Part shown: positions 1-8,377 of the stretch, piece by piece
Numbering within the stretch: the first letter of the stretch is position 1
Layout: each line of letters starts with the position of its first letter
NCBI RefSeq assembly: GCF_019679455.1
Contig: NZ_JAIEZQ010000001.1
Coordinates: 930,001 to 994,000 of the forward strand
Direction: 5' to 3'
Source: Nocardioides jiangsuensis
GTDB taxonomy: Bacteria > Actinomycetota > Actinomycetes > Propionibacteriales > Nocardioidaceae
DNA: 64,000 nt
Notes under the pieces: model-generated
What the model saw: only the letters and a program-made list of their open reading frames with translations
What the model was told of the DNA's origin: nothing
Database searches by the model: none
Program-made: the position numbers and the translations under genes

Positions 1-153
1 ACCATCGACACCCATGCGGCGCTTTCCGAGGTGGAGAACGTGGACATCGCCAAGGCGATCGTCGACCTGCAGCTGCAGGAGGTCGCCTACCAGGCGGCGC
101 TCGGCGCGACGGCCCGCGTGATCCAGCCGTCCCTGCTGGACTTCCTCCGGTGA
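1..153 (+). CDS. flgL: Flagellar hook-associated protein FlgL, C-terminal fragment
   Basis: Only the last 50 codons are inside the window; the gene starts upstream. The translated end carries the typical C-terminal D0/D1 helix of flagellin-family proteins, with a VENVDIAKAIVDLQLQE stretch and the terminal IQPSLLDFLR. This ending is characteristic of FlgL (the HAP3 hook-filament junction protein) in actinobacteria rather than of flagellin itself. The stop TGA overlaps a possible GTG start of fliW, and csrA follows. This is the usual end of a flagellar filament block in Gram-positives. FlgL rather than another flagellin-like protein is an inference from this tail and the order flgL-fliW-csrA. 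Confidence 0.8.
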   Translation, partial: TIDTHAALSEVENVDIAKAIVDLQLQEVAYQAALGATARVIQPSLLDFLR

Positions 154-245
154 GCACCCTGGCAACCCAGGCACCCGGCGAGGTGCCGGCCCAGGCGAGA
201 GTCCGGGCACCCGACGAGGCCGACACGATGCGAGGGACCCCCACG

Positions 246-680
246 ATGCCCGACGCCACCACCCCCGACAGCGGCCCGGGCGCGATCCCGGTGCTCGACA
301 TGGTCAGCCCCATGCTGGGCTTCCCGGAGCACCGCCGGTTCGCCCTGGCCCGCCTCGACGAGGAGGGCACGGTCTGCGACCTGCGCTCGCTGGAGGACAC
401 CGACCTCCGTTTCGTGGTCGTGCCGCCCTCGCTGTTCTTCGACGACTACACCCCGGAGGTCGCCGACACCGTCGCCGAGTCGCTCCGCGCCGAGTCCGGC
501 GACGACCTGGTGGCGCTGGTCGTGGTGACCCTCGGCGAGGCCTCCGGCGACGCCACCGCGAACCTGCTCGCCCCGGTCCTGGTCAACCCCCGCCACCGGC
601 TCGCCGCCCAGGTCGTGCTCGACGACGCCGACCTCCCCGTGCGCGCTCCCCTGCTCCCCGCCGGTGCCGCCGCGCGCTGA
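246..680 (+). CDS. fliW: Flagellar assembly factor FliW
   Basis: FliW is the protein antagonist of CsrA: free FliW sequesters CsrA and relieves translational repression of flagellin, while flagellin binds FliW. The protein shows the FliW core, with IPVLDMVSPMLGF near the N-terminus, an LRFVVVPPSLFF segment and ANLLAPVLVNP near the end. ATG 246 is chosen because a GAGGGA ribosome site lies 8 bases upstream and it gives 144 residues, the normal FliW length. An alternative GTG at 150 overlaps the flgL stop codon and would add 32 poorly conserved residues. It sits directly before csrA, the expected partner. Confidence 0.9.
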   Translation: MPDATTPDSGPGAIPVLDMVSPMLGFPEHRRFALARLDEEGTVCDLRSLEDTDLRFVVVPPSLFFDDYTPEVADTVAESLRAESGDDLVALVVVTLGEASGDATANLLAPVLVNPRHRLAAQVVLDDADLPVRAPLLPAGAAAR

Positions 681-728
681 CCGGGCAGACTGTGCCCCGT
701 CCGCCGAGCGAAGAGTAGGGAGTAGCCC

Positions 729-986
729 ATGCTGGTGCTGAGCCGTCGCGTCGGCGACAGCGTCGTGATCGGCGACGACGTCGTCGTCACCGTGCTCGAG
801 GTCCGCGGGGACGTGATCCGGATCGGCGTGGACGCGCCCCGTTCGGTCGCCGTACGCCGCCAGGAGCTGCTCGCCGAGCTGACCGAGAACAACCGGGCCG
901 CGGCCTCGCCCAGCCCGGCCGCGGTGGACGGGCTCGCGGACCTGCTGCAGCGGCGACAGCGGCGGGACGACGGCCCCACGGCCTGA
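729..986 (+). CDS. csrA: Translational regulator CsrA
   Basis: CsrA is a small dimeric RNA-binding protein that represses flagellin translation by covering the ribosome site on the mRNA. The 85-residue product begins MLVLSRRVGDSVVIGDDV, a near-canonical CsrA start, followed by the VRGDVIRIGVDAPRSVAVRRQEL beta-strand region. The last 30 residues (Ala-, Gln- and Arg-rich) form an extension past the compact 55-60-residue core. A purine-rich GAGTAGGGAG precedes the ATG. The 48-base gap to fliW suggests one transcript. The extension is not part of the known RNA-binding surface and its role is unknown. Confidence 0.93.
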   Translation: MLVLSRRVGDSVVIGDDVVVTVLEVRGDVIRIGVDAPRSVAVRRQELLAELTENNRAAASPSPAAVDGLADLLQRRQRRDDGPTA

Positions 987-1640
987 GATCGCCCCATGAC
1001 ACGCCGCCGGTCTAGACCATCTGAGGTCTCGACGGGACGTTTCGGCACAGGATCGGACAAAGAACGCCGACCCCAGTAGTCACAACGGGCCACGACCCTG
1101 GGGTGTTGGCGCGCCATTCGCCACGAAGTCCGTTGTTTTGACTCGGATCCGCTACGCATCCGCCCGGGCGTCGTCCACCATGGACTCAGCGGCAGCCTGA
1201 CCGGGAGGGGATTCTCAGGTCGCGCCGTCGCGAGCACCAAGGCGGTTTCGAGCCAGCATCCGCTGGGGGGACTCGAACCTGTCTCGGCCAGGGGTCGAAC
1301 GACGCGCTCACCGCGCGTGGGGGGATTCACTGGGCGCCACCTTGGGGCCAGGGTGGGGGGACCACCGTGTCGGCCCCGGCGAGACCACCGCGTCGCGCCG
1401 GGGCCGGACGCTGTGTCCGTGTCACCGCCGGCCCGACCGGGGGGCCGGGCTCCCGCGCGACCCACCCCTCGACCGCAACGGTTCACCTGCGCGGTCGTGG
1501 CCCCGCCCCCGGCGGTTGCGGGGGCCGCAGCGGCTCACGTGACCGGCTCGGGCCCCACGCCGCGACGACCGCCGCGCGTGCGTCCGCGTGCGGTTGCGCA
1601 CGGGATCGGCAAGCATCACCCCGTCTGGCAGTATCGAGGC
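987..1640. other. Long non-coding stretch between csrA and the next gene
   Basis: About 650 bases without a convincing gene. Open frames here are shadows with no family resemblance and no ribosome site. The stretch is G-run rich (several runs of 5-6 G between about 1265 and 1460). At 1265-1310 there are two TCGAAC/ACTCGAACC-like pieces reminiscent of a T-loop on the minus strand, but they do not fold as a tRNA. A TTGACT hexamer occurs near 1137 without a clear -10 partner. I see no riboswitch or terminator I can defend. Confidence 0.5.
1629..1640 (+). promoter_or_regulatory. Candidate -10 box for a leaderless transcript
   Basis: CAGTAT at 1629-1634 fits the actinobacterial TAnnnT -10 pattern loosely and is followed after six bases by the GTG start at 1641. 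There is no ribosome site in front of that GTG, so transcription would begin at the start codon itself. The -35 region is not recognisable. Confidence 0.35.
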
Positions 1641-2009
1641 GTGAAGTTCCTGATCTGGGTCGTCGTCAACGCTCTCGCCCTGGCCGCCGCGGCCTGGCTC
1701 CTCGACGGTATCCGGGTCACCGGGGCGACCACCGAGGAGCGGGTGATCACCCTGGTGCTGGTGGCGCTGATCTTCGGCGTGCTCAACGCCGTGATCGCGC
1801 CGATCATCAAGCTGCTGTCGCTGCCGTTCATCATCCTCACGCTGGGGCTGTTCCTGCTGGTGATCAACGCGGGGATGCTCATGTTCACCAGCTGGCTCTC
1901 CCTGCAGCTCGGCCTCGGCTTCCACGTCGACGGCTTCTGGACCGCCGTGGGCGGTGCGATCATCGTGACCCTGTCCACCTGGCTGCTCGAGGCGGTGCTC
2001 CATGACTGA
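1641..2009 (+). CDS. Phage-holin superfamily IV membrane protein (YvlD-like)
   Basis: A 122-residue, very hydrophobic protein of the PF04020 family (YvlD, mycobacterial four-TM phage holin superfamily IV). Four membrane segments are visible: near residues 3-18, 30-50, 55-75 and 95-115. The conserved FGVLNAVIAPIIKLLSLP loop sits between the second and third. Despite the family name, members are ordinary chromosomal membrane proteins of unknown role. In Bacillus the relatives are tied to cell-envelope stress. The GTG start at 1641 directly precedes the first hydrophobic segment; upstream in-frame starts would add an unlikely GC-rich leader. Its stop overlaps the next gene's ATG. Confidence 0.75.
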   Translation: MKFLIWVVVNALALAAAAWLLDGIRVTGATTEERVITLVLVALIFGVLNAVIAPIIKLLSLPFIILTLGLFLLVINAGMLMFTSWLSLQLGLGFHVDGFWTAVGGAIIVTLSTWLLEAVLHD

Positions 2010-2559
2010 CCCGGACCGGCCCGGCGCCACGCCGACCCACCGCACGCCGCTGCCGCCGCCGCGCACCGGCGGCCGCTACCGGATCGCGGTCGTCTGCCTC
2101 GGCAACATCTGCCGCTCCCCCATCGGCCAGGTGGTCCTCACCGAGCACGTCGACCGGGCCGGACTGTCCGACCGGGTCGAGGTGGTCAGCGCCGGCACCG
2201 GCGGCTGGCACGTCGGGCACCCGATGGACCGCCGGGCCGCGACCGTGCTCACCGCGCACGGGTACGACGCCTCGCAGCACCGCGCCACCCAGTTCGAGGC
2301 CACCTGGTTCGACGAGCACGACCTGGTCCTGGCCATGGACGGCAGCAACCACGCCGACCTCACCGACGTCGCCCCCGGCGGGGACGTCTCCCGGCTGCGG
2401 ATGTTCCGCGACTTCGACCCCCGCGCCGACGACGGGGACCGCGACGTGCCGGATCCCTACTTCGGTGACGAGGACGGGTTCGGGTCGGTCCTGGCCACCG
2501 TCGAGCGCACCGCGGCGGCCCTGGTGGCCGCGCTGGAAGCCGAGCTGGGCCGGGGCTGA
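2002..2559 (+). CDS. Low-molecular-weight protein tyrosine phosphatase
   Basis: The phosphatase P-loop C-x5-R is clear: Cys32-LGNIC-Arg38 followed by Ser, preceded by a hydrophobic strand. The general-acid motif DPYFGD lies near residue 150, as in LMW-PTPs such as mycobacterial PtpA. It hydrolyses phosphotyrosine in the cytoplasm. The first 27 residues are a Pro/Thr/Arg-rich extension not found in the core family. An internal start is possible but none has a good ribosome site. The ATG overlaps the stop of the preceding membrane protein (ATGACTGA), so the two are translationally coupled. Confidence 0.92.
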   Translation: MTDPDRPGATPTHRTPLPPPRTGGRYRIAVVCLGNICRSPIGQVVLTEHVDRAGLSDRVEVVSAGTGGWHVGHPMDRRAATVLTAHGYDASQHRATQFEATWFDEHDLVLAMDGSNHADLTDVAPGGDVSRLRMFRDFDPRADDGDRDVPDPYFGDEDGFGSVLATVERTAAALVAALEAELGRG

Positions 2560-2560
2560 C

Positions 2561-3427
2561 GTGGCGCGGATGGGCACGATCGCGAACCGGGCGGAGACGC
2601 TGCTCGGCGCGACGGTCGTGGCCACCACCCCGGTCGCCGGCGGCGACATCTGCACCTCCACGAGGCTCCGGCTCTCGGACGGCTCCTCGGCGCTGGTGAA
2701 GACCCGCCCGCACGCACCCGACGACTTCTTCACCACCGAGGCCGAGGGGCTGCGCTGGCTGGCCGAGACCCCCGGCGCCGCCGTACCCGAGGTCCTCGCG
2801 GCCGAGCCGGACTGCCTGATCCTGTCCTGGGTGGACACCGCCCGCCCGTCGGTGGACGTCGCGGAGCGGTTCGGCCGGCAGCTCGCCGCGACCCACCGTG
2901 CCGGGGCGCCGGGGTTCGGCACCGTGTCCGGGCGAGACGGCTACATCGGCACCCTGCCGCTGCCGAACCGTCCGGCCCCCTCATGGCCGGAGTTCTTCGC
3001 CACCCGCCGCATCCTGCCGTACCTCAAGCTGGCCTGGGACCGCGGCAACATCGCCCCGGAGGACGCCGCCGCGGTGGAGGGCGTCGTCCGCCGGATCGTC
3101 GACCTCGCGGGGCCCGCGGAGCCGCCGGCGCGGATCCACGGCGACCTCTGGTCGGGCAACGTGCTGTGGGGGCAGGACGGCCGGGGCTGGCTGGTCGACC
3201 CGGCCGCGCACGGCGGCCACCGCGAGTCCGACCTCGCCCTCCTCGCGCTGTTCGGCCTGCCGCAGCTGCCCCGGGTGCTCGACGCCTACACCGAGGAGGC
3301 GCCGCTCGCCGACGGCTGGGAGGAGCGGGTGCCGCTGCACCAGCTGTTCCCGCTGCTGGTGCACGCGTGCCTGTTCGGGGGTGGGTACGGCGCCCGCGCC
3401 GCCGAGGCCGCGCGCAGCCTCGTCTGA
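2561..3427 (+). CDS. Fructosamine kinase family protein
   Basis: A 288-residue aminoglycoside-phosphotransferase-fold kinase of the fructosamine/ketosamine-3-kinase group (PF03881). These phosphorylate sugar adducts on lysines so that they fall off (protein deglycation). Visible motifs are the catalytic loop HGDLWSGNVLW (about residues 197-207) and the Mg-binding DPAAHGGHRESDLA. The GTG at 2561 starts two bases after the phosphatase stop; ATG 2570 is an equally plausible start. Coupling to a tyrosine phosphatase gene is seen in several actinobacteria. The true substrate is not shown by the sequence. Confidence 0.85.
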   Translation: MARMGTIANRAETLLGATVVATTPVAGGDICTSTRLRLSDGSSALVKTRPHAPDDFFTTEAEGLRWLAETPGAAVPEVLAAEPDCLILSWVDTARPSVDVAERFGRQLAATHRAGAPGFGTVSGRDGYIGTLPLPNRPAPSWPEFFATRRILPYLKLAWDRGNIAPEDAAAVEGVVRRIVDLAGPAEPPARIHGDLWSGNVLWGQDGRGWLVDPAAHGGHRESDLALLALFGLPQLPRVLDAYTEEAPLADGWEERVPLHQLFPLLVHACLFGGGYGARAAEAARSLV

Positions 3428-3436
3428 CCGGGCGCG

Positions 3437-3455
3437 GCTCAGGACGATCTCAGGT
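3437..3455 (+). promoter_or_regulatory. MprA-box-like direct repeat upstream of mprA
   Basis: Two copies of CTCAGG start at 3438 and 3449, exactly 11 bp apart, so they fall on the same face of the helix. With flanks they form two 8-bp direct repeats separated by 3 bp, the published architecture of the mycobacterial MprA box. The site lies 21 bases before the mprA start and suggests autoregulation. A very similar pair lies before pepD. Confidence 0.5.
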
Positions 3456-3475
3456 CGGGGTGGCACCCTAGACCT

Positions 3476-4195
3476 GTGGTGACCACGAACTCCCGGAGCG
3501 ATCAGGCCCCCCGTGTCCTCGTCGTCGACGACGACCGGGCGGTGCGCGAGTCCCTACGGCGCTCCCTGGAGTTCAACGGCTACACGGTGACCCTGGCCCA
3601 CGACGGCGCCGAGGCGCTCGCGTCGATCGGCCAGCTGGCCCCCGACGCGCTGGTGATCGACGTGATGATGCCGCGGCTCGACGGGATCGAGACCACCCGC
3701 GTGCTGCGCAGCGCCGGCAACGACCTGCCGATCCTGGTGCTCACCGCCCGCGACTCCGTCGGCGACCGGGTGGAGGGGCTCGACGCGGGGGCCGACGACT
3801 ACCTGACCAAGCCGTTCGCGCTCGAGGAGCTGCTCGCGCGGCTCCGGGCGCTGCTGCGTCGCAGCCATGCCCCCGCCGAGGAGGACACCGAGCGCGAGTC
3901 GCTGGCCTTCTCCGACCTCACGCTCAACCCGGCGACCCGGGAGGTGCACCGCGGCGACCGGCTGATCGACCTGACCCGCACCGAGTTCACCCTGCTCGAG
4001 ATGTTCATGCGCCGGCCCCGCCGGGTGCTGGACCGTTCCTTCATCCTCGAGGAGGTGTGGGGCTACGACTTCCCGACCACCGCGAACTCCCTCGAGGTGT
4101 ACGTCGGGTACCTGCGTCGCAAGACCGAGGCCGGCGGTGAGCCGCGGCTGATCCACACGGTGCGCGGCGTCGGCTACGTGCTCAAGGAAGGCTGA
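3476..4195 (+). CDS. mprA: Response regulator MprA (OmpR family)
   Basis: A 239-residue DNA-binding response regulator. The receiver domain (about 12-125) has the acidic pair VVDDD, the phospho-acceptor Asp62 in [11 protein letters not shown], and the KPF lysine. The winged-helix domain (about 140-237) ends in the OmpR-type [13 protein letters not shown]. Its neighbours mprB and a membrane-anchored HtrA protease reproduce the mycobacterial mprA-mprB-pepD order, which is the main reason for the name. In mycobacteria MprA answers cell-envelope stress. GTG 3476 is chosen; the adjacent in-frame GTG 3479 cannot be excluded. The stop overlaps the mprB start. Confidence 0.88.
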   Translation: MVTTNSRSDQAPRVLVVDDDRAVRESLRRSLEFNGYTVTLAHDGAEALASIGQLAPDALVIDVMMPRLDGIETTRVLRSAGNDLPILVLTARDSVGDRVEGLDAGADDYLTKPFALEELLARLRALLRRSHAPAEEDTERESLAFSDLTLNPATREVHRGDRLIDLTRTEFTLLEMFMRRPRRVLDRSFILEEVWGYDFPTTANSLEVYVGYLRRKTEAGGEPRLIHTVRGVGYVLKEG

Positions 4196-5619
4196 TGACC
4201 GGGCTGCACTACAAGCGGTCGCTCGCGAGCCGGGTCACCCTCCTCGCGACCCTGGCGGTCGGCCTCTCGGTGGCGATCGTGGCGCTGGCCGCGTTCGCCA
4301 CCGTCCGGATGCAGATGATGGCCTCGCTCGACGAGTCGCTGCTCGACCGGGCGGCCGCGGCGGGGCAGTCCCGCGCGCTCAGCGTGCTCACCGAGCAGCA
4401 GATCCCGTCGTGGACCCTGGGTGCGGCCGACGTACACATCGGGTTCGTCGACGCCTCCGGCGCGATCTCCACGGTCGACCGGGACTCCGACTCCATCGAG
4501 ATCGGCGAGCCCGAGCTCGAGGTGGCCCGGGGGCAGGCCGGCTACTCGCTGCGCACCGTCTCGACCGACGAGGGCCGCTACCGGGTGGTCGCCGTGCCCA
4601 CGCGCGACGGCGGGGTCGCCCTGGTGCTCGCCCAGTCGCTCCTGCCCACCGAGCGCACGCTGGAGAGGCTCGGCCTGGTGCTGCTGATCTTCGGCCTCGC
4701 CGGGGTCGTCGGCGCGACCCTGGCCGGCTGGGGCGTGGCCCGCAACGGGCTGCGGCCGGTACGCCGGCTGACCGAGGCCGCGGAGGAGATCGCGCGGACC
4801 GAGAAGCTCGACCCGATCGCGTTCGAGGGCAACGACGAGCTCGCCCGTCTCGCGCTGGCGTTCAACGCGATGCTCACCGCGCTCGCCGCCTCCCGCGACC
4901 GGCAGCGCCAGCTCGTCGCCGACGCCGGCCACGAGCTGCGCACCCCGCTCACGTCGCTGCGCACCAACCTCGACCTGCTCGCCCAGGCGGACCGCCGCGG
5001 CGGGCTGTCCGAGGATGCCCGCGCCGAGCTGCTCGCCGACGTCCGCTTCCAGATCGAGGAGCTCACCACGCTGATCGGGGACCTCGTCGAGCTCGCCCGC
5101 GACGAGCCGCTGCCGGTGACCGTCGAGCCGGTCGACCTCGCCGAGATCACCCAGCGCGCGGTGGAGCGGGTACGGCGCCGCGCCCCCGGCCTGGAGTTCG
5201 ACGTGCACACCGAGCCGTGGTGGGTGACCGGGGAGGGCGCCGCCCTCGAGCGCGCGGTGACCAACCTGCTCGACAACGCCGCCAAGTGGAGCCCCCCGAC
5301 CTGCGTGGTCACGGTGGCGCTCGAGGAGGGCAGCCTGCTCGTGGCCGACCAGGGTTGCGGGATCTCCGACGAGGACCTGCCGCACGTCTTCGACCGCTTC
5401 TACCGCTCGAAGGAGTCCCGGACGATGCCCGGCTCCGGACTCGGCCTCTCCATCGTGCGGCAGGTGGCCGAGCGGCACGGCGGGTCGGTGCGCGCGGGAC
5501 GGATGGCCGACTGCGGAGCGGCCTTCTGGTTCGAGGTCCCGGGCTCCGCCGTACAGCCGTCCGCTCCGGCCGCGGAACCGGACCATCGGGCGGCGGGGTC
5601 ACTCTTGGCAGGGTCGTAG
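4195..5619 (+). CDS. mprB: Sensor histidine kinase MprB
   Basis: A 474-residue membrane kinase. It has a transmembrane helix near residues 15-38, an extracytoplasmic sensor domain of about 120 residues, a second helix near 157-180, a HAMP linker, a HisKA domain with the phospho-accepting His246 in AGHELRTPL, and an HATPase domain with N-box NLLDNAAKW and G-boxes DQGCGIS and GSGLGLSI. It would phosphorylate MprA on Asp62. The ATG overlaps the mprA stop (TGATG). The C-terminal 25 residues are Ala/Pro-rich. In mycobacteria the sensor domain monitors envelope stress together with PepD. Confidence 0.88.
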   Translation: MTGLHYKRSLASRVTLLATLAVGLSVAIVALAAFATVRMQMMASLDESLLDRAAAAGQSRALSVLTEQQIPSWTLGAADVHIGFVDASGAISTVDRDSDSIEIGEPELEVARGQAGYSLRTVSTDEGRYRVVAVPTRDGGVALVLAQSLLPTERTLERLGLVLLIFGLAGVVGATLAGWGVARNGLRPVRRLTEAAEEIARTEKLDPIAFEGNDELARLALAFNAMLTALAASRDRQRQLVADAGHELRTPLTSLRTNLDLLAQADRRGGLSEDARAELLADVRFQIEELTTLIGDLVELARDEPLPVTVEPVDLAEITQRAVERVRRRAPGLEFDVHTEPWWVTGEGAALERAVTNLLDNAAKWSPPTCVVTVALEEGSLLVADQGCGISDEDLPHVFDRFYRSKESRTMPGSGLGLSIVRQVAERHGGSVRAGRMADCGAAFWFEVPGSAVQPSAPAAEPDHRAAGSLLAGS

Positions 5620-5624
5620 CGGGC

Positions 5625-5643
5625 TCTCAGCCCGGGTTCAGGT
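5625..5643 (+). promoter_or_regulatory. MprA-box-like direct repeat upstream of pepD
   Basis: CTCAGC at 5626 and TTCAGG at 5637 are again spaced by exactly 11 bp, matching the CTCAGG pair upstream of mprA. The site is 21 bases before the pepD start, the same distance as for mprA. This indicates that pepD is a direct target of the regulator and can be transcribed apart from mprAB. Confidence 0.5.
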
Positions 5644-5663
5644 TGCCTGCCCACACTGGAAAC

Positions 5664-6986
5664 ATGAACGACCAGACCCCGTACCGACCCCAGAACGACC
5701 CGTCCAGCGACGGCCCCGGCGAGCGGCCCACGACGCAGCGGCCCGCAGCCGAGCAGGACGTGGAGCACACCCAGCCGCTGCACACCGCCCCCACGCAGCA
5801 CCGGTACGAGACCGGCCCGGGGCCGTTCGGCTTCGCCGGCGAGCGCCCGGCGACCGAGGCGCCGGCCCGCAGGCGGGGCGGCGCGGTGACCGCGGGCGTG
5901 CTCGTCGCGGCGCTGGCCGTCGGCACGCTCGGTGGGATCGCCGGGGCCGCCGGCTTCCGGGCGCTCGCACCGGCCGAGGACGCGGCCGTGTCGACCGCCT
6001 CCCCGACCACCACCTCGCCGGTGGTCACCGGTGCGGACCGCGCTCCCGCCGAGGGCTCGGTCGAGGCGGTCGCCAACTCCGTGCTGCCGTCGGTGGTGAA
6101 GATCACCGTGCAGGGCCAGCAGGGCGAGGGCTCCGGATCCGGTGTGATCCTCAGCTCGGACGGCGTGATCCTCACCAACAACCACGTGGTCGAGGTCGCG
6201 GAGGGCGGGGGCACCCTCTCGGTCAGCTTCGACGACGGTTCTTCGGCCGAGGCGGAGGTGGTCGGCACGGACCCGCTCACCGACCTCGCGATCATCCAGG
6301 CCAAGGACGTCTCCGGGCTCACGCCGGCCACCCTCGGCAGCTCGGACAACCTCGACGTCGGCGAGGAGGTGGTCGCGGTCGGCTCGCCGTTCGGGCTCGA
6401 GGCCACCGTCACCACCGGCATCGTGTCGGCGCTCGCGCGTCCGGTCTCGGCCGGCGACTCCACCAGCACGTCCACCGACACCACCTACCCCGCGATCCAG
6501 ACCGACGCCGCGATCAACCCCGGCAACTCGGGCGGTCCGCTGGTGAACATGCAGGGCCAGGTCGTCGGCATCAACTCCTCGATCCGCACCTCCTCGTCGA
6601 TGGGCGAGGGCGGCTCGATCGGGCTCGGCTTCGCCATCCCGCTCGACCAGGTGCTGCCGATCATCGACCAGCTGCGCAACGGCGAGACCCCCACCCACGC
6701 CCGCCTCGGGGTCACCGTCACCGACGCGTCGAGCCGGGACGGCCTGCTCACCGGCGCCGGCATCAGCAGCGTCTCCGACGGCTCGGCCGCCGCCGACGCC
6801 GGGCTGGAGGAGGGCGACGTGGTCACCGAGGTCGACGGCCGGCTCGTCTCGGGGTCGGAGTCGCTGGTGGCCACCATCCGCGGCTACCGGCCCGGGGACA
6901 CGGTCACGCTCACCGTCCAGCGCGACGGCGAGGAGCGGACGGTGAAGGCCACCCTCGACAGCGACGAGGGCGAGCCCACCTCCTAG
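5664..6986 (+). CDS. pepD: Membrane-anchored HtrA/DegP-like serine protease (PepD)
   Basis: A 440-residue protein. A cytoplasmic Pro/Gln-rich tail (1-70) is followed by one transmembrane helix (about 76-100), a trypsin-like protease domain and a C-terminal PDZ domain (about 345-430). The catalytic triad is His174 (TNNHVVE), Asp207 (LTDLAI) and Ser289 (NPGNSGGPL). HtrA proteases degrade or refold misfolded envelope proteins. In mycobacteria the PepD PDZ domain also tunes MprAB signalling. It has its own putative MprA box. Its TAG stop overlaps the stop of the convergent pabB gene at the sequence CTAG. Confidence 0.9.
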   Translation: MNDQTPYRPQNDPSSDGPGERPTTQRPAAEQDVEHTQPLHTAPTQHRYETGPGPFGFAGERPATEAPARRRGGAVTAGVLVAALAVGTLGGIAGAAGFRALAPAEDAAVSTASPTTTSPVVTGADRAPAEGSVEAVANSVLPSVVKITVQGQQGEGSGSGVILSSDGVILTNNHVVEVAEGGGTLSVSFDDGSSAEAEVVGTDPLTDLAIIQAKDVSGLTPATLGSSDNLDVGEEVVAVGSPFGLEATVTTGIVSALARPVSAGDSTSTSTDTTYPAIQTDAAINPGNSGGPLVNMQGQVVGINSSIRTSSSMGEGGSIGLGFAIPLDQVLPIIDQLRNGETPTHARLGVTVTDASSRDGLLTGAGISSVSDGSAAADAGLEEGDVVTEVDGRLVSGSESLVATIRGYRPGDTVTLTVQRDGEERTVKATLDSDEGEPTS

Positions 6987-8377
6987 AGCGGCCCCTCCCG
7001 GACCGGCTCCGGGTCCGGTTCCGGGTGGGACTGCGGGCCGGCGTTCCCTGCGGGGGGTTCCGGCCCGTCGTCGTCCCGAGGACGCTCGGCCCCGGCCCGG
7101 TCGGCCACGGGGTCGAGCGCCATGAGCAGCCGCGCGGCCTTCCACCGGGTCTCGTCGTACTCCGAGGCGGCATCGGAACGCACCGTGATGCCGCCACCGG
7201 TGCCGAGCGTGTAGCGGCCCTCGTGCCAGGTCAGCGTCCGGATCACCACGCCGAGGTCGGCCCGGCCGTCGCCGCTGACCCAGCCCAGCGCGCCGGCGTA
7301 CACCTCCCGCGGCGACGTCTCCACGTCGGCGATGACCTCCATGGTGCGGAGCTTCGGGGCGCCGGTCATCGAGCCCGCCGGGAACAGCGACCGCAGCGCG
7401 GCCATCGTGGAGATCCCGTCGCGCAGGTGGCCGCGCACCGTGGACACGAGCTGGTGCACCGTGGCGTAGGACTCCACCTCCATCAGCTGCGGGACGGTGA
7501 CCGTGCCCGGCTCGCAGACCACCGACAGGTCGTTGCGGAGCAGGTCGACGATCATCAGGTTCTCGGCGCGGAACCTCGGGTCGGTCCGCAGCGTCTCCTG
7601 GTGCGCGTGGTCCTCCGCCGCGGTGCGGCCGCGCGGTGTGGTGCCCTTGATCGGCTTGGTCTGCACCCACCGGTTCCGGTCCACGGTGGCGAACCGTTCT
7701 GGGCTCGAGCTGAGCACGCTGACCCCGTCGTGCTGGAGGTAGCCGGCGTACGGCGCCGGGTTCACCTCGCGCAGCCGCAGGTAGGCGGTGACCGGGTCGA
7801 CGGCGGAGGCGACCTCCTCGCGGTAGGTCAGGTTCACCTCGTAGGAGTTGCCGAGCCGGAGCTGCTGCTGGACTCGGACGAACCAGTCGTCGTACTCCTC
7901 CCGGCCGACCTGCGGCACGTGCGGCGCGGGCCGGCCCGTCAGTGCGGCCTCGGCGGCCTCGGCACCGGGCTGGTCGGCGGGTTCGTGGACGAAGGCCACG
8001 GTCCGCGCGGTGCGCATCCACATCGCGTCGGGTACCCGGTGCGGACCGGCGGGCCGCACGAGCGCCGGCAGGTCGGGCCGCGCGGCGTACCCGAGGTAGC
8101 CCACCCAGCTGACCGAGGGGTCGTCCGCGTCGCGCGCGGTCTCCTGCTCGAGCGCCGCGAAGACGTCGTCGCCGACGAGCTCGCGGTCACCGCCGACGTG
8201 CCGCCAGACCTCGCGGGTCGCGGCGTCGTAGGTCAGCGAGACGTCGTCGTCCGCGAGCCAGCCGAGGATCGAGCGGCGCCCGGACCACTCCCGTGACCCG
8301 CCGCCGTCGAGCCAGAACATCCGCGGGTGCGCGCCGGCCAGGTCGCGGAACGCCGAGACCGGGTCGGGCCAGCTCAC
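6983..8377 (-). CDS. pabB: Aminodeoxychorismate synthase component I (PabB-like)
   Basis: A 464-residue chorismate-binding enzyme that aminates chorismate to 4-amino-4-deoxychorismate for folate synthesis, using ammonia from a PabA glutaminase. Motifs are SSSPERF, IKGTTPRG, DLLRNDLS and the terminal PAGSMTGAPKLRTMEVI and GALGW. The lysine in PIKGT is the nucleophile typical of PabB enzymes, whereas anthranilate synthases have PIAGT. The GTG start at 8377 overlaps the pabA stop (GTGA). Residues from about 425 form a Pro/Glu-rich tail without family support. It is the last gene of a three-gene operon. Confidence 0.88.
   Translation of the reverse strand: MSWPDPVSAFRDLAGAHPRMFWLDGGGSREWSGRRSILGWLADDDVSLTYDAATREVWRHVGGDRELVGDDVFAALEQETARDADDPSVSWVGYLGYAARPDLPALVRPAGPHRVPDAMWMRTARTVAFVHEPADQPGAEAAEAALTGRPAPHVPQVGREEYDDWFVRVQQQLRLGNSYEVNLTYREEVASAVDPVTAYLRLREVNPAPYAGYLQHDGVSVLSSSPERFATVDRNRWVQTKPIKGTTPRGRTAAEDHAHQETLRTDPRFRAENLMIVDLLRNDLSVVCEPGTVTVPQLMEVESYATVHQLVSTVRGHLRDGISTMAALRSLFPAGSMTGAPKLRTMEVIADVETSPREVYAGALGWVSGDGRADLGVVIRTLTWHEGRYTLGTGGGITVRSDAASEYDETRWKAARLLMALDPVADRAGAERPRDDDGPEPPAGNAGPQSHPEPDPEPVREGPL

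Noticed and set aside
1262-1312. tRNA-like T-loop on the minus strand (GGTTCGAGTCCCCC)
   Set aside because: The stem on the other side of the loop (ACAGG) does not pair with CCCCC, and no acceptor or anticodon arm is present. A second TCGAAC copy nearby makes chance more likely.
1641-2009. Prophage signal because of the holin family name
   Set aside because: Neighbours are housekeeping genes and the family is mostly chromosomal. DUF2786 at 33193 is likewise alone and has no phage genes around it.
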